Origin: Micromonospora halophytica
GTDB taxonomy: Bacteria; Actinomycetota; Actinomycetes; Mycobacteriales; Micromonosporaceae
Assembly: GCF_900090245.1 (NCBI RefSeq)
Contig: NZ_FMDN01000017.1
Location: 62,001 to 126,000, forward strand
DNA length: 64,000 bases
Reading direction: 5' to 3'
In this document: piece after piece, positions 17,802-25,504 of the stretch
Numbering within the stretch: position 1 is the first letter of the stretch
Layout of the letters: every line of letters begins with the position of its first letter
Position numbers and translations under genes: made by a program
Notes under the pieces: generated by a model
Database searches by the model: none
What the model was told of the DNA's origin: nothing
What the model saw: the letters and a program-made list of their open reading frames with translations, nothing else

Positions 17802-18094
17802 CCACCCGGCCCCGGCACTCCGCGCGGCGTGGCCCGTACCTCGACGTCCAGTCACGGACGGTGACCGGTGCCACCCGCCCGGCGGAATCACCGCCCACCC
17901 CCGGTCGTTACACCCTGCGTACGACCGAGCAGCACGGCGGACGGCCGGAACGGCCCGGGCCACCGGTCGTCACCTCCCCGGTGAGCGGGGCCGAGGGCCA
18001 CCGCCGCCGTATCCCCTGATGATCCGAGCGCCCTGAAGGTGCTGCGTGCGCGTCCGGAGTGACGTGGGCGTCAACCCCCGAACGGAGCTTCGAC
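17802..18094 (+). other. Intergenic stretch before the C39-like protease
   Basis: 293 bases with no supportable gene. A GGTCGT (17903-17908) and ACGACC (17921-17926) inverted pair could be an operator. The ribosome site ACGGAG lies 7 bases before the ATG at 18095. No promoter boxes are clear. Confidence 0.3.
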
Positions 18095-18736
18095 ATGAAC
18101 CTCAGCCTCCGCAACAGCATGCTTTCCGTCGCCGGCCTGGTCATGGCGGGTGGCGCCATCGCCGGCCCCGCGATGGCCGCGCAGGCCACGCCGGCCGAGA
18201 GGGCCGCCGCGTCGGTCGTGTCCGAGCAGGGCAAGGGCGCGCGCAAGGCCGGCTACGAGTACGAGGCGCAGCCGAACTTCTACTACTGCGGCCCGGCGTC
18301 GACGCGGATCGCGCTGTCGGCCGACGGTAAGGCGGTCAGCCAGGACGAGCTGGCCGAGAAGCTCGGCACCACCGTGAACGGCACCGACTCGGCGATCGAC
18401 ATCACCCGGGTGCTGAACGAGTACACCGGCGGCAAGTACAAGACCACCGAGATCAGCAGTGACGAGGCCTCGAAGGAGCAGGTCGAGCGGCTGCGGGCCG
18501 ACGTGAAGGCCGCGGTGGACGCCGGTGAGCCGGTCGTCGCCAACATCCTCGGCGGCGCGGTCGACGTCGACGGCAAGGAGCACAGCTACCCCGGTCACTA
18601 CCTGACCGTGGTCGAGTACAAGGACGACGGCAACACGGTGAAGATCTCCGACCCGGCCGCTCCGGACGCCCCGGAGTACTGGATGGACATCACCGAGCTG
18701 GCCAACTGGATCGCGGGCCGCGGTTACAGCTCCTGA
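18095..18736 (+). CDS. Secreted C39-like cysteine peptidase
   Basis: 213 residues. A signal peptide (about 1-29, ending GPAMAA) precedes a papain-like C39_2 domain. The catalytic triad is visible as Cys65 (YYCGPAS), His168 (YPGHYLTVVEY) and Asp186 (ISDPAAP). There is no ABC transporter fusion, so this is a stand-alone secreted protease or hydrolase of unknown substrate, not a bacteriocin exporter. ATG at 18095 gives a proper signal peptide and has GGAG upstream. It is monocistronic, followed by a strong terminator and then a palindromic repeat. Confidence 0.85.
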   Translation: MNLSLRNSMLSVAGLVMAGGAIAGPAMAAQATPAERAAASVVSEQGKGARKAGYEYEAQPNFYYCGPASTRIALSADGKAVSQDELAEKLGTTVNGTDSAIDITRVLNEYTGGKYKTTEISSDEASKEQVERLRADVKAAVDAGEPVVANILGGAVDVDGKEHSYPGHYLTVVEYKDDGNTVKISDPAAPDAPEYWMDITELANWIAGRGYSS

Positions 18737-18752
18737 TCCGACGTGTGAGCGA

Positions 18753-18789
18753 CGAGGGCCGGTCTCCCCGAGCGGGAGACCGGCCCTCG
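18753..18789. terminator. Terminator of the C39-like peptidase gene
   Basis: A perfect 16-bp stem (18753-18768 with 18774-18789) and a 5-base loop start 17 bases after the stop. Confidence 0.8.
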
Positions 18790-18814
18790 CGTCGTCGCGA
18801 CCGCGAGCGCTCGT

Positions 18815-18889
18815 GATCGACTCCGTGTCGGCGACGTGGCGGTGTCCGAACGGGCCAGAGACCGCCATTCACGCGACTTGGAGTCGATC
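18815..18889. repeat. Dispersed palindromic repeat, copy A
   Basis: 75 bases starting GATCGACTCC and ending GGAGTCGATC, with inner arms GGCGACGTGGCGGTGTCC and an imperfect inverse of it. Related copies lie at 35402-35477 and 52948-53023. This copy has the most complete outer arms. Confidence 0.8.
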
Positions 18890-18918
18890 AACCGCAGGCG
18901 GGCCGATCCGGGCCCGGG

Positions 18919-20079
18919 TCAGCGCCGGGCCACCTCGTCGATCAGGCCGGCGAGCAGCGCCACCCGGGGGACCACCGAGTCCAGGTCCAGCCACTCGGCC
19001 GGGCTGTGGTCGTCCCCGCCGATCGGGCCGAGCCCGTCGAGCACCGTCGCGCCCGCCTCGGCGAGCAGGTTGGCGTCGGCGCAGCCGCCGGTGGCGGTGT
19101 GCGAGACCGGCACCCCGAGTCCCGCGCCGACCTTGCCGGCCAGTTCGGTCAGCCAACGGTCCTCGGGGCCGGGCTCCCAGGGCGGGGTGGGCGCGTGCAC
19201 GGCCAGTTCGGCGCGTACCCCGGTGACGGCCGGCTCCGCGACCAGCCGGCGGATCTCGGCGAGCGCGGCGGCGTACTCGGCGGTCCGCCAGGCCCGCAGG
19301 TCGACAAGCATCCGGGCCCGGTCGGCGACCACGTTGGGCCGGCCGCCGGCCTCCAGCACCCCGACGTTGACGGTGACCCCGGGCCAGCGCCCGTTGAGCG
19401 CGTCCAGCGCGACGGTGAGCCGGGCGGCGGCGAGCAGCGCGTTCGCCCCGCGCTCCGGTTCGATGCCCGCGTGCGCGGCCCGGCCGCGCAGCGTGATCTC
19501 CAGGTCCGCGACGCCCTTGCGGGCCGACACCAGGTCGCCGTTGTCGCGGGCGCACTCCAGGCAGAGGGCCACGTCGGCCTCGGATCCGAGGGTACGCAGC
19601 ACCGGGCGGCTGCCGGGGGAACCGATCTCCTCGTCCGGGGTGCACACCAGCACCAGCTCGGCGTACTCCTCGCGGCCCAGGGCGGCCAGCACCTCGACGG
19701 CGGCGAGCCCGGCGAGCAGGCCACCCTTGTCGTCGCTGACCCCCGGCCCGTACGCCCGGCCGTCGTGCATCCGCAGCGGCCGGGCGGCGGCCGTCCCGGG
19801 TGGGAAGACGGTGTCCAGGTGACCGGCGAGCAGGATGCGCCGCCGTCCCGGCCCGCGACGGCGGGCGACGAGCACGTCGCCGAGGGGCGCTCCGGCCGGG
19901 TCGGCGACCGCCTCCCGCTCGACCGCCATGCCGGCCGCCAGGCACCAGGTCTGCACCAGGTCGGCGGCCTCCCGCAGCCCCTGCACCTGGCCCGAGCCGG
20001 TGTCCACGGCGACCAGTCGGGCCAGCCGTTCGTGGTACGCCCCGAGCCGGTCGCCGGCTGCGGTGAGCAGGGCCTCCAT
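18919..20079 (-). CDS. M20-family metallopeptidase (carboxypeptidase G2/ArgE-DapE type)
   Basis: 386 residues, cytosolic. Two-zinc ligand motifs are present: GHLDTVFP (His87, Asp89), GVSDDKGG (Asp116/117) and TPDEEIGSPGS (Glu150, Glu151), with GRAAHAGIEPERGANA in the dimerisation lid. Such enzymes cleave dipeptides or N-acyl amino acids. It is the last gene of an operon with an amino acid ABC importer: its ATG shares one base with the stop of the ATPase gene, so the imported substrate is probably its substrate. Two secreted cyanophycinase-like proteins upstream suggest an isopeptide such as beta-Asp-Arg. That is inference. Confidence 0.88.
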   Translation of the reverse strand: MEALLTAAGDRLGAYHERLARLVAVDTGSGQVQGLREAADLVQTWCLAAGMAVEREAVADPAGAPLGDVLVARRRGPGRRRILLAGHLDTVFPPGTAAARPLRMHDGRAYGPGVSDDKGGLLAGLAAVEVLAALGREEYAELVLVCTPDEEIGSPGSRPVLRTLGSEADVALCLECARDNGDLVSARKGVADLEITLRGRAAHAGIEPERGANALLAAARLTVALDALNGRWPGVTVNVGVLEAGGRPNVVADRARMLVDLRAWRTAEYAAALAEIRRLVAEPAVTGVRAELAVHAPTPPWEPGPEDRWLTELAGKVGAGLGVPVSHTATGGCADANLLAEAGATVLDGLGPIGGDDHSPAEWLDLDSVVPRVALLAGLIDEVARR

Positions 20080-20873
20080 CAGAGCACCTTGTCCAGGAAG
20101 GCGCGGGTGCGCTCGTGCTTCGGGGCGCCGAGCACCTCGGCCGGGGTGCCGGACTCGACGACCACTCCCCCGTCGAGGAAGGCGACGTTGTCGGCGACCT
20201 CCCGGGCGAAGCCCATCTCGTGGGTCACCACCACCATGGTCATGCCGTCGGCGGCGAGTCCCTTCATCACGTCGAGCACGTCGCCGACCAGTTCCGGGTC
20301 GAGCGCCGAGGTGGGCTCGTCGAAGAGCATCAGCTTCGGGTGCATGGCGAGCGCCCGGGCGATCGCCACCCGCTGCTGCTGGCCGCCGGAGAGCTGGCCC
20401 GGGTAGTTGCCGGCCTTGTCGGCCAGGCCGACCCGCTCCAGCAGCCGTGCCGCCTCGGCCCTGGCCCGCTCCCGCGGGGTGCCGAGCACCCGCACCGGGG
20501 CCTCGATGACGTTGGCGAGGGCGGTGAGGTGCGGGAAGAGGTTGAAGCGCTGGAACACCATGCCGATGTCCCGGCGGCGGCGGGCCACCTCGCGGGCCTT
20601 CAGCTCGTACAGCTTGTCGCCGTGCCGGCGGTAGCCGACCAGTTCGCCGTCGACCCAGAGCTGTCCGCCGTCGATCCGTTCCAGGTGGTTGATGCAGCGC
20701 AGGAAGGTGGACTTGCCGGAGCCGGAGGGGCCGAGCAGGCAGGTCACTTCGCCGGGGGCGACGGTCAGGTCGATGCCCTTGAGCACCTCGACCGGGCCGT
20801 ACCGCTTGGTCACGCCCTCGGCGCGCACCATGGGCCGGGTCGCGGTCCTCGTCGTCACGTCGGTCACCGTCAT
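20079..20873 (-). CDS. Amino acid ABC transporter ATP-binding protein (GlnQ-like)
   Basis: 264 residues. Walker A GPSGSGKST (48-56), Q-loop FQRFNLFPHLT, signature LSGGQQQRVAIARAL, Walker B LMLFDEPTSALDP and the H-loop VVVTHEMGFA are all intact, with the wording typical of polar amino acid importers. The real start is ATG at 20873, which overlaps the permease stop as ATGA; the longer open frame is a shadow of the permease. It powers the importer made with the genes at 20870 and 21901. Confidence 0.93.
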   Translation of the reverse strand: MTVTDVTTRTATRPMVRAEGVTKRYGPVEVLKGIDLTVAPGEVTCLLGPSGSGKSTFLRCINHLERIDGGQLWVDGELVGYRRHGDKLYELKAREVARRRRDIGMVFQRFNLFPHLTALANVIEAPVRVLGTPRERARAEAARLLERVGLADKAGNYPGQLSGGQQQRVAIARALAMHPKLMLFDEPTSALDPELVGDVLDVMKGLAADGMTMVVVTHEMGFAREVADNVAFLDGGVVVESGTPAEVLGAPKHERTRAFLDKVL

Positions 20874-21724
20874 CGGACGCCTCCCCGGGCGAAGCCGCGG
20901 CCGAAGCGCCGCTCGATCAGCCACTGGCCGGCCGACAGCAGGCTGACCAGGGCGAGGTACCAGATGGCGGCCACCACCAGCAGCGGGATGACCTTGTAGT
21001 TGTTCTGGTAGACGGTCTGCACGGCGGTCATCAGGTCCCGGCCGGCGATGATCGACACCAGGGCGGTGGACTTCAGCATGGTGATCGTCTCGTTGCCCAT
21101 CGGCGGGATGATGACCCGCATCGCCTGGGGCAGCACCACCCGGCGCAGGGTGAGCGCCGGGCTCATCCCGAGCGCGGCGGCGGCCTCGGTCTGCCCGGCG
21201 TCGACGGCGAGGATGCCGCCGCGGATCACCTCGGCGGCGTACGCCATCTCGTTGAGCGACAGGGCGAGCACGGCGGCGACCGTGCCGGTCACCACGACGC
21301 TGGTCGGCTTGTCGAACAGGACGGTGCCGGTGAACGGCACGGTCAGGGTGAGCCGCGGGATGAGCGCCCCGAGGAACCCGAAGAAGATGATCTGAACCAG
21401 CAGCGGGGTGCCCCGGAAGACCCAGATGAAGCCCCACGAGACGCCGCGCAGCACCGGGTTGGCCGACAGCCGCATCACGGCGAGCACCACCCCGCCGACG
21501 GTGCCGAGCACCATCGCCAGCAGGGTCAGCCAGAGCGTGGTGACCACGCCGTCGAGGACGTAGTCCTTGAACAGGTACTCCCGGACCGTGCCGGGTTCGA
21601 GGTTGGGGCTGTCCAGCAGCGCCCGGACGAAGAGGACGGTCAGCCCGACCACGAGCAGCGCGGTCAGCCAGCGCCCGTAGTGGCGTACGGGCACCACCCG
21701 TACGGTCTCGGTGTCGCTCGTCAT
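20870..21724 (-). CDS. Amino acid ABC transporter permease (HisM/GlnP-like)
   Basis: 284 residues from ATG at 21724, preceded by AGGAGG. About five or six membrane helices. The PAAT-family opening VVTTLWLTLLAMVLGTVGG, RGTPLLVQI and the EAA loop (GQTEAAAALGMSPALTLRRVVLPQA) are present. A region at about 105-140 is a hydrophilic extracytoplasmic loop. A single permease implies a homodimer. It is separated from the binding-protein gene by 176 bases that contain a strong hairpin. Confidence 0.92.
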   Translation of the reverse strand: MTSDTETVRVVPVRHYGRWLTALLVVGLTVLFVRALLDSPNLEPGTVREYLFKDYVLDGVVTTLWLTLLAMVLGTVGGVVLAVMRLSANPVLRGVSWGFIWVFRGTPLLVQIIFFGFLGALIPRLTLTVPFTGTVLFDKPTSVVVTGTVAAVLALSLNEMAYAAEVIRGGILAVDAGQTEAAAALGMSPALTLRRVVLPQAMRVIIPPMGNETITMLKSTALVSIIAGRDLMTAVQTVYQNNYKVIPLLVVAAIWYLALVSLLSAGQWLIERRFGRGFARGGVR

Positions 21725-21812
21725 TGCGGTGCCTCCTGCGGCGGGGCCCGGTGAGCGCGAGGAGTGCAGCGCAGCGGGGCCCGCGGTCGCGAACGAAAGA
21801 GGGTGTGGTGCG

Positions 21813-21873
21813 GCGGTCGCCGGGCGCCTCTCCGGGCCCGCCCTCACGGATTCGGAGGACGCCCGGCGACCGC
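21813..21873 (-). terminator. Intra-operon hairpin between binding protein and permease
   Basis: A perfect 14-bp outer stem (21813-21826 with 21860-21873) closes a 33-base loop. It may be a partial terminator or RNA-stabilising structure that leaves the binding protein more abundant than the membrane parts, as is common for ABC importers. Confidence 0.6.
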
Positions 21874-21900
21874 GGTCTCAAGGGGTGGTGGCCCGCCGGG

Positions 21901-22845
21901 TCAGTCGATGGCCTGGTCGATGGTGGCCTGCTCGATGGCGATCGGGGTCTGCTTCCACTGGGCGAGGATCTTGCCGTAGGTGCCGTCGTCGATCAGGCTC
22001 TGCACGGCCGCCCGGTACGCCTCGGCCAGTTCCTTGTTCGCCTTGAGGAAACCGAACCCGTTCGGGCTGGCCAGCCAGCCGTTGGGGGCGGACGGGTCGG
22101 CCACCAGCTCGGCCTTGCCGGCGAGCGTGGCGGCGGTGTCCACCAGGTTGACCCGGGTGGCGGCGACCACCTCGACGTTGCCGGCGATCAGCGCCTGCAC
22201 CGCCTGCGGGTTCTCCGGGTACTCCCTGACCTCGATCTTCCTGCCGGCGCAGCTGTCCTTGGCGTAGGTGGCGAGGTTCTTCGCCTGGTTGCTGGCCTTC
22301 TGCACGGCGACGGTCCGGCCGCAGAGGTCGGCGACGGTCTTCACGCCGGCCGGGTTGCCGGTCCTGACCAGGAATCCGGTGCCGGAGGCGGAGTAGTCGA
22401 CGAAGGTGGCGACCTGCTGGCGTTCCTTCTTGTCGGTGATGCCGCCGGCGATGGCGTCGTACTTGCCGGCCTGCAGGCCGGGGACGAGGCCGTCGAAAGG
22501 CTGCTGGGTGAAGGTGGCCTTCAGGCCCAGCCGGGCGGAGGCGGCCTGGAAGAGGTCGTGGTCGAGGCCCTTGAACTCGTCGTTCTTCCCCTCGACCTTG
22601 AAGTCGATGAACGGCTGGTACGGGGCGTTGGTCGCCACGGTGATCGTGCCCCGGGCGCGCACGTCGGCCGGGACCTTCCCGGCCAGCGCGGTGTCGGTGG
22701 TGACCGCGCCGACGCCGTCGATGGTGACGGAGACCGGCGCGGCGTCGCCGCCGCCCGACTCCGAGGTGGTGGTGCCGCCGCAGGCGGCGGTGGCGACGAG
22801 GAGGGCCGTGGTCGCGCCGACCAGGGCGAAGTGGCGGATGCGCAT
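21901..22845 (-). CDS. Amino acid ABC transporter substrate-binding lipoprotein
   Basis: 314 residues. A lipoprotein signal ends in the lipobox TAAC with Cys22. The mature part has the SBP_bac_3 features GTITVATNAPYQPF, FKGLDHDLFQAASARLGL and GLVPGLQAGKYDAIAGGITDKKERQQ. ATG at 22845 has GGAAGGA upstream. The ligand class is polar or basic amino acids, opine-like compounds or small peptides; the exact ligand is not readable. It is preceded by an inverted-repeat operator region and the RpiR regulator gene on the same strand. Confidence 0.92.
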   Translation of the reverse strand: MRIRHFALVGATTALLVATAACGGTTTSESGGGDAAPVSVTIDGVGAVTTDTALAGKVPADVRARGTITVATNAPYQPFIDFKVEGKNDEFKGLDHDLFQAASARLGLKATFTQQPFDGLVPGLQAGKYDAIAGGITDKKERQQVATFVDYSASGTGFLVRTGNPAGVKTVADLCGRTVAVQKASNQAKNLATYAKDSCAGRKIEVREYPENPQAVQALIAGNVEVVAATRVNLVDTAATLAGKAELVADPSAPNGWLASPNGFGFLKANKELAEAYRAAVQSLIDDGTYGKILAQWKQTPIAIEQATIDQAID

Positions 22846-22887
22846 GAGGTGTCCTTCCGGGGGCCAGAACGAACCAGCCCCCGGACT

Positions 22888-22932
22888 GTAACGCACGTTA
22901 CGGTTTCAGCGAGGTTACGATTTTCTGTAACG
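22888..22932 (-). promoter_or_regulatory. Operator-like inverted repeats before the binding-protein gene
   Basis: Two elements: GTAACG-CA-CGTTAC (22888-22901), a perfect palindrome, and GTTACG-N7-GTAACG (22914-22932). Spaced TTAC/GTAA arms are common for RpiR-family regulators, and an rpiR-type gene ends 5 bases away. On the minus strand the second element contains TTACAGAAAAT, like the sequence before the cyanophycinase gene at 25384-25395. Confidence 0.6.
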
Positions 22933-22936
22933 CGGC

Positions 22937-23821
22937 TCAGGCGCTCCCGTACGTCTGCTGCGCCGCCTCCATCGCCTTGAGGCGGGTGCCGGCGACCGGC
23001 CCGAGCCGGTCGATCACGGCCGCCACCAGGGTCTCCACCAGGGCCAACGCGGGCACGAAACTGTCGTACGGCGAGGGCGACTCGACCCGGCTGGGCAGCA
23101 CCACCTCGGCCAGCCCTGCCACCGGGGAGAGCCACCGGTCGGTGAACAGGACGACCTTCGCGCCCCGCGCCGTGACCTCCCGGGCCAGCGCGAGCGTCGG
23201 CTCCTCGTACCGGCGGAAGTCGAAGAGCGCGAACAGGTCCCGCCGGCCCACGTCGACCAGCATGTCGGTCCGCTCCACCGGGGTCGCCGGGAGCAGCCGG
23301 CTGCCGCCACGCACCTGCATCAGGTGCAGCACCAGGTAGTGCGCGAGCAGCCCCGAGAAGCGGCCGCCGGCCGCGGTGACCCGCGACTGCTGGTCGGCGA
23401 AGAGGCGTACCGCCGCGTCCAACTCACCCTGGGGCAACTCGGCCAGCGTGCCGGCGACCGCCTCGGGCAGGGTCGCGGCGGCGCGGGGCAACGCGCCCTC
23501 CGGCGGCGATCCGGTGCGCTCCGCCGCCCGGTACGCCGACAACGGGGAGGTCTCCCGCTCGGCCAGTTCGTCGCGCAACGCCCGTTGGAACTCCGGGTAC
23601 CCACCGAAGCCGAGCCGGGCCAGGAAGCGCAGCACGGTGGGCGCGCTGACCTCGGCCCGCTCGGCGAGCGCGGCGACGGTGCCCAGACCGGCCGAGGGGT
23701 ACGCGGCGAGCAGCGTCCGGGCCACCCGCCGCTCGGCGGGGCTGCACTCACCGAGCCGCTGCCGGATCAGCGCCGCGACGCCCACGCCCTGCGGCTCATC
23801 GACAAGATCGGGGTTCGACAC
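22937..23821 (-). CDS. RpiR-family transcriptional regulator (HTH + SIS domain)
   Basis: 294 residues from GTG. An N-terminal HTH_6 domain (about 15-90; VAALAERAEVSAPTVLRFLARLGFGGYPEFQ) is followed by an SIS sugar-isomerase-like effector domain (about 125-270; VLFTDRWLSPVAGLAEVVLP). SIS regulators usually sense phosphosugars, so control of an amino acid importer is a little unusual, although such pairings occur. It lies first in the importer operon and probably binds the repeats just downstream of its own gene. Confidence 0.88.
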   Translation of the reverse strand: MSNPDLVDEPQGVGVAALIRQRLGECSPAERRVARTLLAAYPSAGLGTVAALAERAEVSAPTVLRFLARLGFGGYPEFQRALRDELAERETSPLSAYRAAERTGSPPEGALPRAAATLPEAVAGTLAELPQGELDAAVRLFADQQSRVTAAGGRFSGLLAHYLVLHLMQVRGGSRLLPATPVERTDMLVDVGRRDLFALFDFRRYEEPTLALAREVTARGAKVVLFTDRWLSPVAGLAEVVLPSRVESPSPYDSFVPALALVETLVAAVIDRLGPVAGTRLKAMEAAQQTYGSA

Positions 23822-23835
23822 GCGCTGAGCGTAGC

Positions 23836-23871
23836 CGGGCGCGGAGCGGGGCCGAGCCCGCTCCGCGCCCG
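23836..23871. terminator. Terminator after the first cyanophycinase-like gene
   Basis: A 15-bp G+C stem (23836-23850 with 23857-23871) and a 6-base loop lie between the stop at 23886 and the start of the regulator gene. Confidence 0.7.
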
Positions 23872-23885
23872 CCGGGGGGTGCGAA

Positions 23886-25316
23886 TCAGGACTTGGTGAG
23901 GGTGCAGGTGTAGTCGGCGGTACCGGAGCCGGAGTACGCCTCCACGTCGAGGTAGTACGTGCCGGTACCGGAGGTGCGCCGGGTCAGGCTGGCCGACTCG
24001 TCGACGCCCGCCCCGTCGTTCACCGAGCGGGTCACCGTGCTGCCGCCCGAGTCCAGCAGATAGATGTCGGCGTCGTACGCGGTCGGCACCGCGCAGGCCA
24101 CCGTCATCTTCTGCCTGCTGTTCAGGGTGAACGCGTAGTAGTCCCGGTCGCTGCTGCTCTTCATGTCGCCGGTGACGGTCAGCGGGTAGCTGTGCCCGGA
24201 GACGTCGTTGGCGGCGCTGCGCGAGTCGTTCGGCTCCACCTCGGTGAAGCTGCCGCCACCCGGGGGCGGCGGCGGGGGCGTCGTGCAGTCGGTGACCGGG
24301 GTGCCGCTGTAGAGGTTGCTGCTCGGGATGCCGGCGTTCACGCTCTTCAGGTAGTAGCCGCAGGTCGGCCGGTTGGCGAAGTCGTACGTCTGACCGTTGG
24401 TCAACTTCCAGATCTTGAAGTTGGAGTAGGTGAGCGGCTGCCCGGCCACCGCCACCTCCGGCTGGTGGTCGCCGAGCACGACGTACGCGCTGCCGCCGCT
24501 GAGCGTGGCCAGGCCGTTGCGGTCGATGTGCAGCGAGGAGTCCCGGTCCACCCCGACACCCCACGCCTTACCGCCGCTGGTACGACCGTCCTTGATCGCC
24601 CGGGCCACGAAGGCCATCGTGCGCCCCATCCGGTCCCGCTCGACGAAGTGCGAGTCGTTGACCGTGTCGGCGTAGTGCGGCCACCGGAACATGCCGGTGG
24701 TGAAGGTCAGCGAGCGGTCGTACGGGTCGTCGAGGGCGATCGCCGAGGTGGTGCTGGCGGCACAGGCGTCGTACACGATGTCGCTGTTGACGTGGTGCCC
24801 GGCGCTGCCGCCGCCCACCCCGCCGCCCTTGGCCACCACGGACTCGACGGACGCCTCCAGCGCGGTGCCCTTCCAGGCCACGTAGTTGCACTGGTTGCCG
24901 CCGGCGAAGTAGACGAACTCAGCGTTACGGACGTCGGTGTTGACCTGTGCGTCGTTGCCGTCGCGGGTGGCGGTCAGGGTGAGCGTGGTGCAGGAGTTCA
25001 CCCCGGCCAGGCCGGTGATCACGTCGCACTCCGGGGTGGTGGTGCCGGAGCCGGCGATCACCACCACGTCGATCGTGCCGGTGCCGCCCCGGATCGCGTC
25101 GATCGCCCGGGACATGGTGGCGGTGACGATGCCGCCCGAACCGTTCATCGTGTACGCCGGGCCGGACCAGGCGGCCCGGGACACGTCGGCGGCGCTGCCC
25201 TGCCGGATGCGGGTGACCTGGGCGTGGGCGGCGGTGACCCCGACCGGGGCCAGGGTGGTCAGGACAGCGGCGGCGGCCACCACCGACAGGCGGCGGCGGT
25301 TGCGGAAGGGGGACAT
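23886..25316 (-). CDS. Secreted cyanophycinase-like S51 peptidase with C-terminal PPC domain
   Basis: 476 residues. A Sec signal peptide (1-32, cut after AHA) precedes an S51 domain with IDVVVIAGSGTTTPE, YFAGGNQCNY and the nucleophile elbow GGGSAGHH (Ser171). A Pro linker (PPPPPPGGG, about 355) leads to a bacterial pre-peptidase C-terminal domain (FTEVEPNDSRSAANDVSG ... YYLDVEAYSGSGTADYTC), often found on secreted hydrolases. Cyanophycinases release beta-Asp-Arg dipeptides from the storage polymer. ATG at 25316 has GGAGG 5 bases upstream, so the GTG two codons earlier is not the start. The substrate could be another isopeptide polymer. Confidence 0.82.
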   Translation of the reverse strand: MSPFRNRRRLSVVAAAAVLTTLAPVGVTAAHAQVTRIRQGSAADVSRAAWSGPAYTMNGSGGIVTATMSRAIDAIRGGTGTIDVVVIAGSGTTTPECDVITGLAGVNSCTTLTLTATRDGNDAQVNTDVRNAEFVYFAGGNQCNYVAWKGTALEASVESVVAKGGGVGGGSAGHHVNSDIVYDACAASTTSAIALDDPYDRSLTFTTGMFRWPHYADTVNDSHFVERDRMGRTMAFVARAIKDGRTSGGKAWGVGVDRDSSLHIDRNGLATLSGGSAYVVLGDHQPEVAVAGQPLTYSNFKIWKLTNGQTYDFANRPTCGYYLKSVNAGIPSSNLYSGTPVTDCTTPPPPPPGGGSFTEVEPNDSRSAANDVSGHSYPLTVTGDMKSSSDRDYYAFTLNSRQKMTVACAVPTAYDADIYLLDSGGSTVTRSVNDGAGVDESASLTRRTSGTGTYYLDVEAYSGSGTADYTCTLTKS

Positions 25317-25346
25317 GGGCACCTCCGAGGGGCCACGGATCGATGA

Positions 25347-25395
25347 AACAGAAGTTACATCTATTAAGTTCTCTGCTCAAGACGTAATTTCTGTT
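25347..25395 (-). promoter_or_regulatory. A/T-rich promoter flanked by inverted operator arms
   Basis: Plus-strand arms AACAGAAGTTAC (25347-25358) and GTAATTTCTGTT (25384-25395) form an inverted repeat with one mismatch. On the minus strand TTGAGC (25380-25375), 17 bases and TAACTT (25357-25352) make a plausible -35/-10 pair between and inside the arms, so a bound regulator would block transcription. It is the most A/T-rich spot nearby. Confidence 0.6.
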
Positions 25396-25451
25396 ACAGC
25401 CAGGTGACGGCCGGCGGTGGCGCGGCGCGCAGACGACCCGATGCCGCCACG

Positions 25452-25492
25452 CCGGTGGTCGCCGTGTGCCGTCGACACACGGCGACCACCGG
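25452..25492. terminator. Terminator of the second cyanophycinase-like gene
   Basis: A perfect 17-bp stem (25452-25468 with 25476-25492) and a 7-base loop lie 12 bases beyond the stop codon at 25505. Confidence 0.85.
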
Positions 25493-25504
25493 ACGGTCAG
25501 GGCG

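Noticed and set aside
17802..18094. Possible c-di-AMP riboswitch before a secreted cell-envelope protease gene
   Set aside because: None of the conserved riboswitch blocks can be found in the stretch.
18095..18736. C39 peptidase as part of a bacteriocin maturation and export system
   Set aside because: It has its own signal peptide, no ABC transporter domains, and no precursor peptide or exporter gene nearby.
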